A stretch of 64,000 bases of DNA, from NCBI GenBank assembly GCA_016716325.1, contig JADJWO010000001.1, forward strand, positions 620,001 to 684,000. The letters are read 5' to 3'. This document shows, in pieces, positions 44,101 to 52,215 of this stretch. The position numbers and the translations under genes were made by a program. Within the stretch, counting starts at the first letter, position 1, and each line of letters opens with the position of its first letter. The notes under the pieces are model-generated. The model worked only from the letters and a program-made list of their open reading frames with translations, had not been told where the DNA came from and ran no database searches. This stretch comes from Nitrosomonadales bacterium. GTDB taxonomy: Bacteria > Pseudomonadota > Gammaproteobacteria > Burkholderiales > Gallionellaceae.

Positions 44101-45900
44101 TCAATGCCCCTCGTACAGTCCCTCGATCTGTGCGGCGAAACGTCCGGCGACTTCGGCACGCTTGACCTTCAGCGTCGGCGTCAGCAGTCCGTTCTCGATG
44201 CCCCACGGCTCGCGCATGAGCAACACGCGGTTGATCCGGGCATAGCCCGGGAAATCGCGCAGGTTGAGCGCGATGCGCTTCAGCACCTTGGCCTCGACGT
44301 TGCTGTCGGTCAATGCCTCCGGCATGTCGGCACGGATGCCGACTTCGGCGGCGAAACGTTGCCATGCGTCCTGGTTGAGCACAGCCAGCGCCACCAGATA
44401 CGGGCGCGCCTCGCCGAACACCATGACCTGGTCGAACAGCGGGTCGTGCAGGATGGCGATCTCCATGTCGGTCGGCGGGATCTTTTCGCCGTTCGACATG
44501 ACGATGATCTCCTTGATGCGCCCGGTGATGTAGATATGCCCGGTCTCGCTGATATGGGCGACATCGCCGGTGTTCAGCCAGCCGTCGTCACCTATCATCT
44601 CGCGCGTCGCCTCCGGCCTGTTCCAGTAGCCCATCATCACGTTCGGCCCTTTCACCTGCAACTCGCTTTGCGCGCCAAGGCGCACCTGCACGTCGCGGAT
44701 CGGCGGACCGACGCTGTCCGGGAAATTGTTTTCCGGGTGGTTGCCGCTGATCACCGGACTGGTCTCGGTCAGACCGTAGCCCTGCACGATGGGCAGGCCC
44801 AGACCGACGAACACGCGCGAGACTTCCGGCGCGAGCGCGGCGCCGCCACTCATCGCGCTGCGCAGCCGCCCGCCCAGCTTGTCGAGGATCTTCTGCGCGA
44901 CCAGTTTCTGCAGCAGCGGCCAGAGCAGGAAGGATGCCCGCCACGGGCCGCGCCCCTGTTCGTGCTCGAAACGCGCCCAGCCGGTATCCACCGCGAGCTG
45001 GAACAATTTACGCTTGAGCGGCGAGCCTTCCTCCAGCTTGGCGCGGATCGCGCCGTACACGCGCTCGTAGATGCGCGGCACCGAGATCAGCAGGGTCGGG
45101 CGGACGGTCTGCAGGTCTTCCGAAAGCAGCGGGATGGATCGCGCGAAAGCCACCGTGGAGCCGGTCATGACCGGCAGGTAATAGCCCAGCGTGCGCTCGA
45201 AGGTGTGCGACAGCGGCAGGAACGACAGGAACACATCGTCGCCATATACCGCGAAAGTGTCCAGGCAGGCATGCGCATTGGTCAGCATGTTGTCATGGCT
45301 CAGCATCACGCCTTTCGGTCTGCCGGTCGTGCCGGAGGTGTAGATGATGCTCGCCAGTCCGTCGCCGCCGCACGGCTGTGCAGCCTGAAACTGCGCGGCG
45401 GGCGGCAGGAATTCCGCCATCGATTTCAGGCGCGGTTCGCTGCCGTCGCGGATCGGGTCGATGCTGACCAGACGCACCACGCTGCTGAGCTGCTCGCGCA
45501 CGGTACGCAGCGCCTGCCACTGTTCTGCGTTTTCGAACAGCAGCACCTTCACGCCGGCGTCGTTGATGATATAGGCCAGGTTGTCGGGCCGGTCCACGGT
45601 ATACAGCGGCACCACCACCAGGCCGAGCGACATGGCTGCCTGGTCGAACATCATCCATTGCGGGCAGTTGCGCAGCATGATCGCCACGCGGTCGCCGCGC
45701 TGCAACCTGAGTCCGGACAGTGCCGACTGCCAGCGCGCCACTTCCGCGCGCATCTCGCGCCAGGTGATGTCGCGCCAGTCGTTCTGCTGGAAATATCGAT
45801 AGGCGACCTTGTCCGGCGTGCGGCGCGCGCGCTCGACGAACAGGCCGTGCAGGGTACCCGCCTGTTGCGGGGTGATCACATCATCCGGTTGACTCGCCAT
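44101..45900 (-). CDS. fadD: Long-chain acyl-CoA synthetase (AMP-binding, FadD/FAA1-like)
   Basis: 599 residues. AMP-binding signature IIYTSGTTGRPKGVMLSHDN, the YGLTETSPVISG loop, the GWLNTGDVAHI motif and the C-terminal catalytic lysine region (near PTLKVKRAEV). The large size and the LERTLGYYLPVM-type insert match the eukaryotic FAA1-like branch. It activates fatty acids to acyl-CoA for the neighbouring fadE and fadB-like enzymes. It is 12 bases downstream of the dehydrogenase gene. Confidence 0.93.
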   Translation of the reverse strand: MASQPDDVITPQQAGTLHGLFVERARRTPDKVAYRYFQQNDWRDITWREMRAEVARWQSALSGLRLQRGDRVAIMLRNCPQWMMFDQAAMSLGLVVVPLYTVDRPDNLAYIINDAGVKVLLFENAEQWQALRTVREQLSSVVRLVSIDPIRDGSEPRLKSMAEFLPPAAQFQAAQPCGGDGLASIIYTSGTTGRPKGVMLSHDNMLTNAHACLDTFAVYGDDVFLSFLPLSHTFERTLGYYLPVMTGSTVAFARSIPLLSEDLQTVRPTLLISVPRIYERVYGAIRAKLEEGSPLKRKLFQLAVDTGWARFEHEQGRGPWRASFLLWPLLQKLVAQKILDKLGGRLRSAMSGGAALAPEVSRVFVGLGLPIVQGYGLTETSPVISGNHPENNFPDSVGPPIRDVQVRLGAQSELQVKGPNVMMGYWNRPEATREMIGDDGWLNTGDVAHISETGHIYITGRIKEIIVMSNGEKIPPTDMEIAILHDPLFDQVMVFGEARPYLVALAVLNQDAWQRFAAEVGIRADMPEALTDSNVEAKVLKRIALNLRDFPGYARINRVLLMREPWGIENGLLTPTLKVKRAEVAGRFAAQIEGLYEGH

Positions 45901-45912
45901 CTCCCCTCCCTT

Positions 45913-46734
45913 TCATCCAAGAAACAGGTCGCCGAACAGGGTTGTGCCCGGCGATACCGCATATTGCCCGAAGTCGCTCACGCCCTCCGCGCGCAGCACG
46001 TCTTCGTCCACAAAGAAATTCCCGCTACAGGCACGGCTGTCGCGCACCAGGATCGCATGGGCGGCGTCCGCCACGATGGCCGGTTTGCGCGAAGCGCGCA
46101 GGATGGCCTCCGGAAAATTGAACTCGATCGCGGCTGTGGCGATCGTGGTGCGCGGCCACAGGCAATTGCAGGCGATCCCGTCGGGCGCGAACTCCCGCGC
46201 CATGCCCAGCATGCACATACTCATGCCGTATTTGGACATCGTGTAGGCCGGGTGCGGCGCGAACCATTTCGCATCCATGTTCAGCGGCGGCGACAGCGTC
46301 AGGATATGCGGATTGGCCGATGCTTTAAGGTACGGGATGCAGGCCTGCGACATCAGGAAGGTCGCGCGCATGTTCACGTCCCACATCAGGTCCAGACGCC
46401 GCGACGGTGTCTCCAGCGTGCCGGTCAGGTAGATCGCGCTGGCGTTGTTGACCAGCACGTCGATCCCGCCGAAGCGCTCCGCGCACTGTGTCACGGCGGA
46501 CCGGATGGCCTGTTCGTCGCGCACGTCCAGCCGGATCGCCAGCGCCTCGCCGCCCGCCTGCACGACCTCTTCGGCAACGCTGTGTATCGTCCCGGGAAGC
46601 TTCGCGTGCTTCTCCTCCGTCTTGCCGGTGATCACCACCTTTGCGCCGTCGCGCGCACAGCGCAACGCGATCTCGCGGCCGATGCCGCGACTGGAGCCGG
46701 TGATGAAGACGACCTTGCCGCGCAACGCGCTCAT
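45913..46734 (-). CDS. Short-chain dehydrogenase (HSDL2-like)
   Basis: 273 residues. TGSSRGIGREIALRCARDG cofactor loop, NNASAIYLTGT, and the catalytic YTMSKYG (YxxxK). The TEEKHAKLPGTIHSVAEEV segment is typical of HSDL2-type SDRs, but the SCP2 lipid-binding domain is absent. The ATG overlaps the fadE stop (ATGA). It probably acts on a fatty-acyl or 2-methyl intermediate; the exact substrate is not readable. Confidence 0.87.
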   Translation of the reverse strand: MSALRGKVVFITGSSRGIGREIALRCARDGAKVVITGKTEEKHAKLPGTIHSVAEEVVQAGGEALAIRLDVRDEQAIRSAVTQCAERFGGIDVLVNNASAIYLTGTLETPSRRLDLMWDVNMRATFLMSQACIPYLKASANPHILTLSPPLNMDAKWFAPHPAYTMSKYGMSMCMLGMAREFAPDGIACNCLWPRTTIATAAIEFNFPEAILRASRKPAIVADAAHAILVRDSRACSGNFFVDEDVLRAEGVSDFGQYAVSPGTTLFGDLFLG

Positions 46735-49169
46735 GCGCGATTCGCCCGCAACTGTTCCGGCGCGAAGTCGTCGACCATGATGACCTTGCGGCGCAATGCA
46801 TAATCGCGTTCCAGCAGCAACGCGTCGTCCACGCCGATGACACCGGTGTTGCGCGCCTCGGAGATGCGCTCCAGCTCATCCAGCGCCTTGAGCTGCCCGG
46901 CCTTGTGTGCCGCGTCAATCCTGGCCTGCAACGGTTCGCAGCGCAGCGTGCTGGCCAGCGCGGCCTCCAGCGCACCCACCGCGTCCATCTCGTCGCGCGC
47001 GACGTAGATGCCGGCAGTCAGACGGTCGCGCGCCGCGCCCGGCTGCATCAGCATCTTGCTGATCTCGTGGCCCAGTTGATCGGCAGGCGGCGACAAACGC
47101 TGTCCCAGCGGGAAGATCAGCGTGCCCAATATCCAGCGTACCGGCAGGTTCGGGAAGTTCCGGATGACCCCGTCGAATGCCTGCTGGATCCGGTACAGTG
47201 CGTCCTGCATGGACCAGTGCAACAGCGGCAGGTCTTCGGCGGGACAGCCATCATCCTTGAAACGCTTCAGCGTCGCCGAGCACAGGTACAGCAGGCTCAG
47301 CACATCGCCGAGGCGCGCGGAGATCTTCTCGCGCCGCTTCAGCGAACCGCCCAGTACCGCCATCGCCACGTCTGCGCTCAACGCGAATGCCGAAGAATAG
47401 CGCGTCAATTGCTGGAAATAACGGCGCGGCGCGGCATCGTGCGGGACCGGGATGAGGTACCCTCCGGTCAGTCCGAACAACAGGCTGCGCGACGCGTTGC
47501 ACAGCACGAAGCTGACATGCCCGAACAACGCCTCGTCGAACTGCCGCAGCGCGCGCTGGCGGTCGCCGTCATGCACGGCAGCGATCTCTTTCAGCACGTA
47601 GGGATGGGAACGGATCGCGCCCTGGCCGAAGATCATCAGCGTGCGCGTCAGGATGTTCGCGCCTTCCACGGTGATGCCGATCGGCGTCTGCTGGTAAAAA
47701 CGTCCGAGATAGTTCTCCGGGCCGAGGCTGATGCCCTTGCCGCCATGCACGTCCATCGCGTCGTTGATGACGATGCGGCCGCGCTCGGTGGCGTGATACT
47801 TGATGATGGCCGAGATCACCGACGGCTTCTCGCCGAGATCGACCGCCAGCGCGGTGAAGCGGCGCGCCGCGTCCACCATGTAGGTATGCGCGCCGATGCG
47901 CGCCAGCGGTTCCTCGATGCCCTCGAACCTGCCGATCGGTACCTTGAACTGTTTGCGCACGCGGGCATATGCGCCGCTGGCGCGCGCGGCCAGTTTCATG
48001 CCGCCGATGCTGCTGGCCGGCAGCGAGATCGAGCGCCCCGCCGCGAGGCATTCCATCAGCATGCGCCAACCCTGCCCGACGCGCTCCTCGCCGCCGATGA
48101 CATAATCCATCGGCACGAACACGTCCCTGCCCTGCGTCGGCCCGTTCAGGAAGGCGCTGTTCAGCGGGAAGTGGCGCCGCCCGAGTTCCACGCCCGGCGT
48201 GTCGGTCGGGATCAGCGCAAGGGTGATGCCGCGCTCCGCTTCCGCCCCGATCAGGTGGTCGGGGTCATACAGTTTGAAGGCCAGACCGAGCAACGTGGCG
48301 ACCGGCGCCAGGGTGATGTAGCGTTTCTCCCAGGTCAGGCGGATGCCGAGCACATCCTGCCGTCCGGCGAACTCGCCGCGGCAGACGATGCCGACATCGG
48401 GGATCGCGCCGGCATCCGAGCCGGCGAACGGCCCGGTCAGCGCGAAGCACGGCACTTCGATTCCCCTGGCGAGGCGCGGCAGGTATTTGTCCTTCTGCTC
48501 GGCGGTGCCGTAATGCATCAGCAGCTCGGCCGGCCCGAGCGAATTCGGCACCATCACCGTCACCGCCGCCGTGCCGCTGCGCGAGGCCACCTTGGTCACG
48601 ACCGCCGAATTCATCTGTGCGGAAAAGTCCAGCCCGCCATATTCTTTCGGGATGATCATGCCGAAGAAACCCTTGTCCTTGATGAACTGCCAGACTTCCG
48701 GCGGCAGATCGGCGCGGTTGTGGGTGATATCCCAGTCGTCCAGCATCGCGCACAGTTGTTCGACCTCGTTGTCGAGGAAGGTCTGCTCGGCAACGCTCAA
48801 CGCGCACTGAGGGAAGTCCAGCAACTTGCGCCAGTCGGGATGTCCGCTGAACAGGTCGCCGTCCCACCATACGGTGCCCGCGTTGATCGCTTCCTGTTCG
48901 GTGGCGGAGATCTGCGGCAGTATCTTGCGGAATATTTTGAGGACAGTTGCGCTGACGATGGTACGGCGCACAACGGGAATGCCGAACAGCAGGAAAAACG
49001 CCAGCAACGCTGCATATACCGTCTGCAAGGCATCGTCAGAAATGCGCGCCTGGATCGCCACGGCAAACACCGCCAGTATCATCGCCAATACCCAGCCGAT
49101 GATCGAGGCGCGGAAGAACGCAAGCAAGATGAAAATCACCAGTATTGCCAGAATGGTCAACGCCATCAT
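46731..49169 (-). CDS. fadE: Acyl-CoA dehydrogenase FadE
   Basis: 812 residues, matching the large FadE class rather than the 380-residue ACADs. Two or three hydrophobic segments at the N-terminus (about 1-75) anchor it. The ACAD core includes GFFGMIIPKEYGGLDFS, CFALTGPFAGSDAGAIPD and the HGGKGISLGPENYLG segment. It catalyses the first oxidation of acyl-CoA. It leads the minus-strand run fadE-SDR-fadD-thioesterase. Two ATG codons occur at the start; I keep the first. Confidence 0.93.
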   Translation of the reverse strand: MMALTILAILVIFILLAFFRASIIGWVLAMILAVFAVAIQARISDDALQTVYAALLAFFLLFGIPVVRRTIVSATVLKIFRKILPQISATEQEAINAGTVWWDGDLFSGHPDWRKLLDFPQCALSVAEQTFLDNEVEQLCAMLDDWDITHNRADLPPEVWQFIKDKGFFGMIIPKEYGGLDFSAQMNSAVVTKVASRSGTAAVTVMVPNSLGPAELLMHYGTAEQKDKYLPRLARGIEVPCFALTGPFAGSDAGAIPDVGIVCRGEFAGRQDVLGIRLTWEKRYITLAPVATLLGLAFKLYDPDHLIGAEAERGITLALIPTDTPGVELGRRHFPLNSAFLNGPTQGRDVFVPMDYVIGGEERVGQGWRMLMECLAAGRSISLPASSIGGMKLAARASGAYARVRKQFKVPIGRFEGIEEPLARIGAHTYMVDAARRFTALAVDLGEKPSVISAIIKYHATERGRIVINDAMDVHGGKGISLGPENYLGRFYQQTPIGITVEGANILTRTLMIFGQGAIRSHPYVLKEIAAVHDGDRQRALRQFDEALFGHVSFVLCNASRSLLFGLTGGYLIPVPHDAAPRRYFQQLTRYSSAFALSADVAMAVLGGSLKRREKISARLGDVLSLLYLCSATLKRFKDDGCPAEDLPLLHWSMQDALYRIQQAFDGVIRNFPNLPVRWILGTLIFPLGQRLSPPADQLGHEISKMLMQPGAARDRLTAGIYVARDEMDAVGALEAALASTLRCEPLQARIDAAHKAGQLKALDELERISEARNTGVIGVDDALLLERDYALRRKVIMVDDFAPEQLRANRA

Positions 49170-49296
49170 CCCTGCCGCCCCTTTGATTTGTTGTTTTTAT
49201 TGCGCTTTGCGCGCGGCTTCACTTTAACGCGAGACTGCGGACAACACAACAGAGAAATACTCAAGAATTATGCGGCCTGCAAACGGACGGGGCAGC

Positions 49297-50658
49297 TCAA
49301 CCGCGCATCCGCTCGACCGCCTGCTCGACGCGCTCCACCGCGATGACCTCGATGCCGGCGATCTTCTGTTTCGGCGCGTTGGCTTTCGGGATGATGGCCT
49401 GAGTAAAGCCCAGCTTGGCGGCCTCGCGCAGGCGTTCCTGGCCGCGCTGCACCGGACGCACCTCGCCCGCCAGTCCGACTTCGCCGAACACCACCAGTTT
49501 CTCCGGCAGCGGCCGGTTGCGCAAGCTGGAGACCATCGCGAGGATCACCGCCAGATCCGCACCCGGCTCGGTGATCTTCACGCCGCCGACCGCGTTGATG
49601 AACACGTCCTGATCGAAACAGGCGATACCGGCATGGCGGTGCAGCACCGCCAGCAGCATCGCCAGCCGGTTCTGCTCCAAACCCAGCGACAGGCGCCGCA
49701 CATTGGGCGAATGCGCCTCGTCGAGCAGCGCCTGGATCTCCACCAGCAGCGGCCGCGTGCCTTCCTGCGTGACCATCACGCACGAACCGGCGACCTGCTC
49801 GCCGTGTTGCGACAGGAACAGCGCGGAAGGATTGCTGACTTCGCGCAACCCCTTCTCGGTCATCGCGAACACGCCGAGTTCGTTCACCGCGCCGAAGCGG
49901 TTCTTGAACGCGCGGATCAGCCGGAAGCTGGAATGGGTATCGCCCTCGAAATACAGCACGGTATCGACGATGTGCTCCAGCACGCGCGGCCCGGCCAGCG
50001 CGCCCTCTTTCGTCACATGCCCGACCAGGATCATGGTGATGCCGCTGCTCTTGGCGATGCGCGTCAGTTGCGCCGCGCATTCGCGCACCTGTGCCACCGA
50101 GCCCGGCGCGGACGTGAGCTGCTCGGAATACACCGTCTGGATCGAATCGATCACCACTATGTCCGGCTTGTCTGCCGCGATGCTCGCCTGGATCCTTTCC
50201 AGTTGTATCTCGGGCAGCAGGCGCAGGCTGCGCGCGTCCAGCGACAGGCGCCTGGCGCGCAGTGCGATCTGCTGCGCCGATTCCTCGCCGCTGACATACA
50301 AGGTGTTCTGCTTGTTCGACAGATGCGCCAGCACTTGCAGCAGCAGCGTGGATTTGCCGATGCCCGGGTCGCCGCCGATCAGCACCACCGCGCCCTCGAC
50401 CAGCCCGCCGCCCAGCACCCGGTCGAACTCCTCGATGCCGGTCGGCGTACGCGGCACTTCCGCCGCCTCGACTTCGGAGAGCATCTGCACACGGCCCGAC
50501 GCCGCCAGCGCGCTGAAACGGTTGCCGCCCTTGGTGACGGTCTCCGCGACCGACTCGATCAGGGTGTTCCACTCCATGCAATGCGGGCACTGCCCCTGCC
50601 ACTTGGGGGTCTGACCGCCGCACTCGGTGCAGGAATAGATCGTTTTTGCCTTTGCCAT
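49297..50658 (-). CDS. radA: DNA repair protein RadA (Sms)
   Basis: 453 residues. RadA is a branch-migration helicase of recombination. The zinc finger CTECG...CPHC (about residues 10-27), Walker A GGDPGIGKSTLLLQ, the RadA-specific KNRFGAVNELGVF motif and the C-terminal Lon-like domain (GGVKITEPGADLA) are present. I start at 50658; the extra residues upstream are not conserved. The neighbour on the left is fadE. Confidence 0.96.
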   Translation of the reverse strand: MAKAKTIYSCTECGGQTPKWQGQCPHCMEWNTLIESVAETVTKGGNRFSALAASGRVQMLSEVEAAEVPRTPTGIEEFDRVLGGGLVEGAVVLIGGDPGIGKSTLLLQVLAHLSNKQNTLYVSGEESAQQIALRARRLSLDARSLRLLPEIQLERIQASIAADKPDIVVIDSIQTVYSEQLTSAPGSVAQVRECAAQLTRIAKSSGITMILVGHVTKEGALAGPRVLEHIVDTVLYFEGDTHSSFRLIRAFKNRFGAVNELGVFAMTEKGLREVSNPSALFLSQHGEQVAGSCVMVTQEGTRPLLVEIQALLDEAHSPNVRRLSLGLEQNRLAMLLAVLHRHAGIACFDQDVFINAVGGVKITEPGADLAVILAMVSSLRNRPLPEKLVVFGEVGLAGEVRPVQRGQERLREAAKLGFTQAIIPKANAPKQKIAGIEVIAVERVEQAVERMRG

Positions 50659-50750
50659 GCCGTCTCCAGGAATGTTGCGCACAATAGCGCACATCAAAAT
50701 CGCGGCGCAAGGCGAACTGTTGCACCAAAATTATCGATTCGCCGAACATC

Positions 50751-50785
50751 CCCTCTCCCTTGCAGGGAGAGGGCTAGGGAGAGGG
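50751..50785. repeat. Palindromic repeat spanning the yaiI stop codon
   Basis: CCCTCTCCCT (50751-50760) and AGGGAGAGGG (50764-50773) form a perfect stem; a further CTAGGGAGAGGG follows. The yaiI stop (TAG on the minus strand) and its last residues (LPSP) are encoded by the repeat. Same class as the block inside the fadB-like gene. Confidence 0.72.
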
Positions 50786-51256
50786 TAAAAACGTGGCCGT
50801 TCCACTACCCCTCGCGTACTTCGCCAGAAACCGGTCCAGTTGATTCGCGAACGCCTGGCGGTCGCTCTGGTTGAATGCCGGAGGCCCGCCCGTGTCCACG
50901 CCGCTGCCGCGCAGGTTGTCCATGAAATCGCGCATCGTCAGCCGCTCCTGAATGGTGTCCCTGGTATAAAACTCCCCGCGCGGATTCAATGCATGCCCGC
51001 CTTTCGCGATGACCTGCGCGGCCAGCGGGATATCGGCGGTGATCACCAGATCGCCCGGCGCCACCAATTCGGCGATCTTGTTGTCCGCCACATCGAAACC
51101 CGCCGGCACCTGCATCGCGCGGATCACCTTCGATGGCGGGCAATACAGCATCTTGTTCGCCACCAGCGTCAGCGGTATCTGCCGCCGCTCCGCCGCGCGA
51201 AACAGGATCTCCTTGATCACCTTCGGACAGGCGTCGGCGTCTACCCAAATCTGCAT
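50774..51256 (-). CDS. yaiI: UPF0178 family protein YaiI
   Basis: 160 residues: MQIWVDADACPKVIKEILFR, DLVITADIPLAAQVIAKGG, RGEFYTRDTIQERL and GGPPAFNQSDRQAFANQLDR. This is the UPF0178/YaiI pattern with aspartates that resemble a PIN-like metal site; function is unknown. I chose the ATG at 51256 because upstream residues in this frame are encoded by REP elements. The C-terminal six residues (TFLPSP) come from a repeat that overlaps the stop. Confidence 0.9.
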   Translation of the reverse strand: MQIWVDADACPKVIKEILFRAAERRQIPLTLVANKMLYCPPSKVIRAMQVPAGFDVADNKIAELVAPGDLVITADIPLAAQVIAKGGHALNPRGEFYTRDTIQERLTMRDFMDNLRGSGVDTGGPPAFNQSDRQAFANQLDRFLAKYARGSGTATFLPSP

Positions 51257-51272
51257 AAATTCATCGGCTCTT

Positions 51273-51301
51273 GTAGGGTGGATAAGCGCAGCGCATCCAC
51301 C
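51273..51301 (+). repeat. REP element 1
   Basis: 29-base imperfect palindrome starting GTAGGGTGGATAAGCGCAGC and ending GCATCCACC. Same orientation as REP 2; both lie on the 3' side of the RAYT gene. Confidence 0.85.
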
Positions 51302-51314
51302 ATTCTGTTCTGGC

Positions 51315-51343
51315 GTAGGGTGGATAAGCCCCGCGCATCCACC
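51315..51343 (+). repeat. REP element 2
   Basis: 29 bases differing from REP 1 only in the loop (AAGCCCCGCGC in place of AAGCGCAGCGC). It starts 14 bases after REP 1 ends. Confidence 0.85.
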
Positions 51344-51367
51344 ATTTTTCAAAACACACCCCATCCA

Positions 51368-51886
51368 TCATTCGCAATCCATCCCAACTAGGGTTGCCGG
51401 TTCGCTCGCACCCCATGATTCCTCATACCACCCCTTGCTCACCGCATTGCCGAACGACGACCATGCCCAATCGCCGGGGCGGTTCACCAACCCGTGTTTC
51501 ACCGGATTGTAATGAATGTAATCCACGTGCCTGCGCCAGTCCTCCTCATCGCGAATGGCATGTTCCCAGAATCTGCGCTGCCACACCATGCGCTCGTTGC
51601 GCGCATTGGTCGCGGTGCCGATCTGGCGCGAAGCCGCCTTCTTGATCTCGCGCCAGCGCGAAGAGAAATCGGCATCGCCTTCCGGCATGCGCCAGATACA
51701 GTGCAAGTGTTCGGGCAGGATCACCATCGCGTCGATCTCGAACGGACGGGTTGCCATCACCTTGCGGAATGCCTGCCTGAGCGCTTCGACGCGATTCTCA
51801 TCGGTAAAGATCGGGACGCGATTGAAGGTGACGACGGTAAAGAAGTAAATGCCGCCGGGGAGATAGGCCCTGCGATAGTTGCTCAC
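51368..51886 (-). CDS. REP-associated tyrosine transposase (RAYT)
   Basis: 172 residues. The HUH-type motif is HLHCIW (about residue 60) and the catalytic tyrosine lies in VDYIHYNPVKHGLV. The N-terminus RRAYLPGGIYFFTVVTFNRV is typical of the RAYT/IS200-like Y1 transposases that mobilise REP sequences. The start is GTG at 51886 with AAGGGA upstream. Four REP copies flank it, two on each side in opposite orientation. The gene has no frameshift and both motifs are intact, so it may be active. Confidence 0.92.
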   Translation of the reverse strand: MSNYRRAYLPGGIYFFTVVTFNRVPIFTDENRVEALRQAFRKVMATRPFEIDAMVILPEHLHCIWRMPEGDADFSSRWREIKKAASRQIGTATNARNERMVWQRRFWEHAIRDEEDWRRHVDYIHYNPVKHGLVNRPGDWAWSSFGNAVSKGWYEESWGASEPATLVGMDCE

Positions 51887-51909
51887 GTTGCGTCCCTTTT
51901 CATCAGGTT

Positions 51910-51938
51910 GGTGGATGCGCTGCGCTTATCCACCCTAC
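51910..51938 (-). repeat. REP element 3 (inverted)
   Basis: GGTGGATGCGCTGCGCTTAT...CCACCCTAC, the exact reverse complement of REP 1, on the 5' side of the RAYT gene. Confidence 0.85.
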
Positions 51939-52215
51939 GGGACTAAGGCAGCAAGCTGCCAAGTCACTGGTTATCGCTATGCTCAACCCATCCTACCGCG
52001 CTTGGTGGATGCGCTACGCTTATCCACCCTACAGAACTGTGGGGCGCAACAAGCCTGTTCATGAGCGTAATCAAAGGTTGTAGTGGATTGCACCGCTTGC
52101 CATGGATCCAGGATGATGCGGCAATCGAACGAATCATTACGCATCGCTGCTGCCATCGCGTAAAATCCCTGCCGCACTATAACGCCGCTCCCATCAAATA
52201 ACCATATCCCCAACC
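51939..52215. other. Spacer between RAYT and the DinG-like gene
   Basis: Contains REP 4 and, just before it, a decayed related palindrome (GGTTATCGCTATGCTCAACC...CATCCTACC). The last 60 bases carry a TATAAC-like -10 candidate and the leader of the DinG-like gene. I see no gene and no SOS box. Confidence 0.5.
52004..52032 (-). repeat. REP element 4 (inverted)
   Basis: GGTGGATGCGCTACGCTTAT...CCACCCTAC, one base different from REP 3 and in the same orientation as it. Confidence 0.85.

Noticed and set aside
44104..46803. Very long plus-strand reading frame (899 codons) opposite fadD and the dehydrogenase
   Set aside because: It is the antisense frame of two well-identified genes, with Arg/His/Gln-rich low-information protein typical of shadows in GC-rich DNA.
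46905..49346. Long plus-strand frame (813 codons) opposite fadE
   Set aside because: Same reason; no domain, no ribosome site, and the minus strand is clearly FadE.
51939..52215. SOS (LexA) box for the DinG-like helicase
   Set aside because: No CTG-N10-CAG-like palindrome is visible before the start.
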